From assembly GCA_046313675.1 (NCBI GenBank), contig JBKBXU010000239.1:1-7554 (forward strand): a stretch of 7,554 nucleotides of DNA. Direction: 5' to 3'. Within the stretch, counting starts at the first letter, position 1. Each line of letters starts with the position of its first letter. Below, piece after piece: positions 6,701 through 7,554 of the stretch. The translations under genes were made by a program, and so were the position numbers. The notes beneath the pieces were generated by a model. The model made no database searches, was not told where the DNA came from, and was given only the letters and a program-made list of their open reading frames with translations. The DNA comes from JBKBXU01 sp046313675. Its GTDB lineage: Bacteria; Bacteroidota; Bacteroidia; Cytophagales; Cytophagaceae.

Positions 6701-7554
6701 AACGTGTACATCGTAATTTCCTGAGCCAATGGCATCAGCCACACGGCTAAGCTGGAGGGTGTTGTTGGCCAATGCTTTAAAAGATCGTGCCAGGTCTCCG
6801 ATTTCATCTTTGGATTCTGCCTGAATGCTCACATTGGTGTCGCCGAGGGAAATTTTGTCAGCAGCCGCTTTAATATTTTGCAGGGGCAGAGAGATCATTC
6901 TTATAATGTAAATTGAGAACAGGATCACAAGTATAAGAACGGCGGCCAAAATTGAGAGATAGGTAAAAATCACCGCTTCCCGACTTTCGCGGCTAGCATC
7001 TAAGGTGTTCCTAATATAGGAGATGCTATGGCTCTGAATATTCATAAGGCTGTTCATTGTAAAACTGACGGTAGAGAACCATTGCTCTGCTGATAAATCA
7101 AGTTTTTCCAAAGAGCCTGTACTCATTAGCCTGTCAATGGCCTGAAATGATTGATAAACCGTATCGTTGGCTATGGCTTGGTTATAATAATCAAATATCT
7201 GGGGAGGAGCAACGGCAATAAGGCTTTGACGATAAATCTCATAAGCACCCATGTTGGCAGCCATTAGGCTCAAATCGGCCGGATGAAATTCATTTGAAAC
7301 AAGAGATCGAAAAACATTTGTCCTGATAAGTCCCAAGCTTTCCTTCATGTTAATTACATCTATGAAGGCGTTAACTTCCCGCCTTACACCATTTTCTTCG
7401 GTTAGGTCAGAAATACGGCTAATGTCAGATATCCGGCTTTTGATCAAGTGAGTATAATATTGTTCGATCTGAAGATCTTCTAAACTCAGGTTGTGTACAT
7501 TTTGCCTGTGATCCGGTAATTGGTTAAAATAGGACAAGCTTTGCGCAGAGGAAA
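3782..7554 (-). CDS. Membrane hybrid histidine kinase: NIT-HAMP-GAF-coiled coil-HK-REC-REC-REC (5' partial)
   Basis: The frame stays open to the window edge, so the true start is outside. Numbering here is from the in-frame TTG at 7537, which gives 1251 residues; an N-terminal membrane helix is expected further upstream. Residues 50-185 resemble the NIT sensor (nitrate/nitrite-type, helical, extracytoplasmic), with LxxxNMGxYExYRQ and an APPxxxDYYNQA motif. A membrane helix follows at 190-212, then HAMP at 213-266 and a second HAMP-like segment at 262-303. GAF covers about 315-465 and a glutamate-rich coiled coil 468-565. The HisKA domain has H577 (MSHELRTPLN). The ATPase domain has N695, DTGIGIP (737-743), F751 and GGTGLGL (766-772). 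Receiver 1 (857-973) has D865/D866, D908 and K957; receiver 2 (980-1098) has E986/D987 and D1030 but K1082-T instead of K-P; receiver 3 (1125-1241) has D1131/D1132, D1176, T1206 and K1228. All kinase motifs are intact. No Hpt domain is visible, so phosphate leaving the receivers needs a partner. This domain order is familiar in Bacteroidota; the cheR-cheB company is the informative part. The ligand cannot be stated from sequence. Confidence 0.96.
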   Translation of the reverse strand, partial: SSAQSLSYFNQLPDHRQNVHNLSLEDLQIEQYYTHLIKSRISDISRISDLTEENGVRREVNAFIDVINMKESLGLIRTNVFRSLVSNEFHPADLSLMAANMGAYEIYRQSLIAVAPPQIFDYYNQAIANDTVYQSFQAIDRLMSTGSLEKLDLSAEQWFSTVSFTMNSLMNIQSHSISYIRNTLDASRESREAVIFTYLSILAAVLILVILFSIYIIRMISLPLQNIKAAADKISLGDTNVSIQAESKDEIGDLARSFKALANNTLQLSRVADAIGSGNYDVHVEIRSQKDLLGMSLLKMKENLKNLSVKEKDKTWLLTGSGQFNDLVRGEKDLGKLSTKIINHFCSYLQIQIGAIYILDDYDKLRLSATYGFNIDQVTSNVFDLGEGLAGQAAYDKEIKYIENIPDNYWQVKSGLIEGKPHSIIVYPLLHENQVLGAFELANMEELSELQLNYMDHHMDRIGMVISNVKADLKTAELLYQTQNQAEEMEAQQEELRQINDELKEQSMRLQASEEELKANQEELQEKNAELEEKANQLEEQYESINGKNKELEELKEALQLKVEQLQVTGKYKSEFLANMSHELRTPLNSILILARILSENKNQNLNEKQVEFCEIIQKSGKELLSLINEILDLAKIESGKVALELSDIKLSSLISETQYRELAKENDITFKLAISKDVPEEIHTDAFRLEQVLKNLLSNAFKFTNEGGQIALNIFNAPKTKKYFNPELVQTEEIIAFEVKDTGIGIPEEKQKLIFEAFQQADTSTSRKYGGTGLGLSISKELANLLGGEIQLESTPGEGSIFTLYVPSKLTSYKAPEKDISEAQVPIKKKETQHFITIPKNAEPSPVRESPIGNSEFKASDRVILVIEDDENYAGIIKNLAKEKGFKTLLAHTGEEGYDLAKRYKPDAILLDINLPKMSGVEVKKKLDSHQELKNIPVHIMSGEDKDSITKHLGNINFLQKPVSIEQLQNVFQQIASIKKEPLQKILIIEDNAVQNLSIKELLNSRDIPSESVFSGKEAMEKLNKETYDCVILDINLPDISGFDLLQKAKDLERLKETPFIIYSGRDLTRQEEKILKKYSSAIIVKTANSYKRLLDEIGLFLHSVEGQLPKEKEKQFKLLKPQELLSGKKVLIVDDDIRNIYALYNVLESQEMEIITAGDGKEALEVLEKNPDTHIILMDIMMPEMDGYEATRRIRQNHKTKNIPVIAITAKAMKGDKEKCIDAGASDYISKPVDIDKLLSLMKVWLYESARKIL
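5843..6094 (-). repeat. Three diverged 28-residue (84-base) repeats in the kinase coiled coil
   Basis: Residues 482-509, 510-537 and 538-565 of the hybrid kinase (numbered from the TTG at 7537) line up without gaps as units of four heptads. Units 1 and 2 share 12 of 28 residues, including EExxAxQEEL at the same place; unit 3 is more diverged (about 8 of 28 with unit 2). The run ends about ten residues before the phosphorylated histidine, so it is the signalling helix between GAF and HisKA. Heptad periodicity alone gives some of this similarity, so true duplication is likely only for units 1 and 2. Confidence 0.55.

Noticed and set aside
4874..6716. Plus-strand open frames at 4874-5122, 6260-6454 and 6525-6716
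   Set aside because: They are antisense to conserved HK, GAF and HAMP coding sequence and have no recognisable domain or ribosome site.

Overview
The window reads like a low-GC member of the Bacteroidota, most likely of the Cytophagales type. I infer this from the protein styles, the AT-rich spacers and the general lack of strong Shine-Dalgarno sites. No marker gene fixes the taxon. Every gene I can support is on the minus strand, so transcription runs from high to low coordinates.

Bases 7554 to 786 hold a tightly packed four-gene signalling operon. It begins with a very large membrane hybrid histidine kinase whose 5' end lies outside the window. Its visible order is NIT-like sensor, membrane helix, HAMP, second HAMP-like segment, GAF, long coiled coil, HisKA/HATPase and three receiver domains. 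It is followed by a CheR methyltransferase, a CheB methylesterase without a receiver domain, and a soluble REC-PAS-HisKA-HATPase kinase. The junctions overlap by 4, 1 and 26 bases, so the genes are almost certainly co-transcribed and probably translationally coupled. No chemoreceptor, CheA, CheW or CheY is present, so the methylation pair seems to serve the kinase pathway rather than flagellar chemotaxis. A reasonable inference is that the membrane kinase phosphorylates the receiver of the soluble kinase, while CheR and CheB tune one of the partners by reversible glutamate methylation.

Bases 785 to 596 are a noncoding AT-rich spacer with one striking feature, a perfect palindrome at 627-652 that could be a terminator hairpin or a TetR-type operator.

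Bases 595 to 1 hold a second, apparently separate unit. It contains a small protein that aligns by eye with REP-associated (IS200-like, Y1) transposases but has lost the HUH histidines, followed after 18 bases by the first 17 codons of an OmpR-style response regulator that runs off the window. The pairing of a catalytically dead RAYT-like protein with a two-component regulator is the least expected part of the window.
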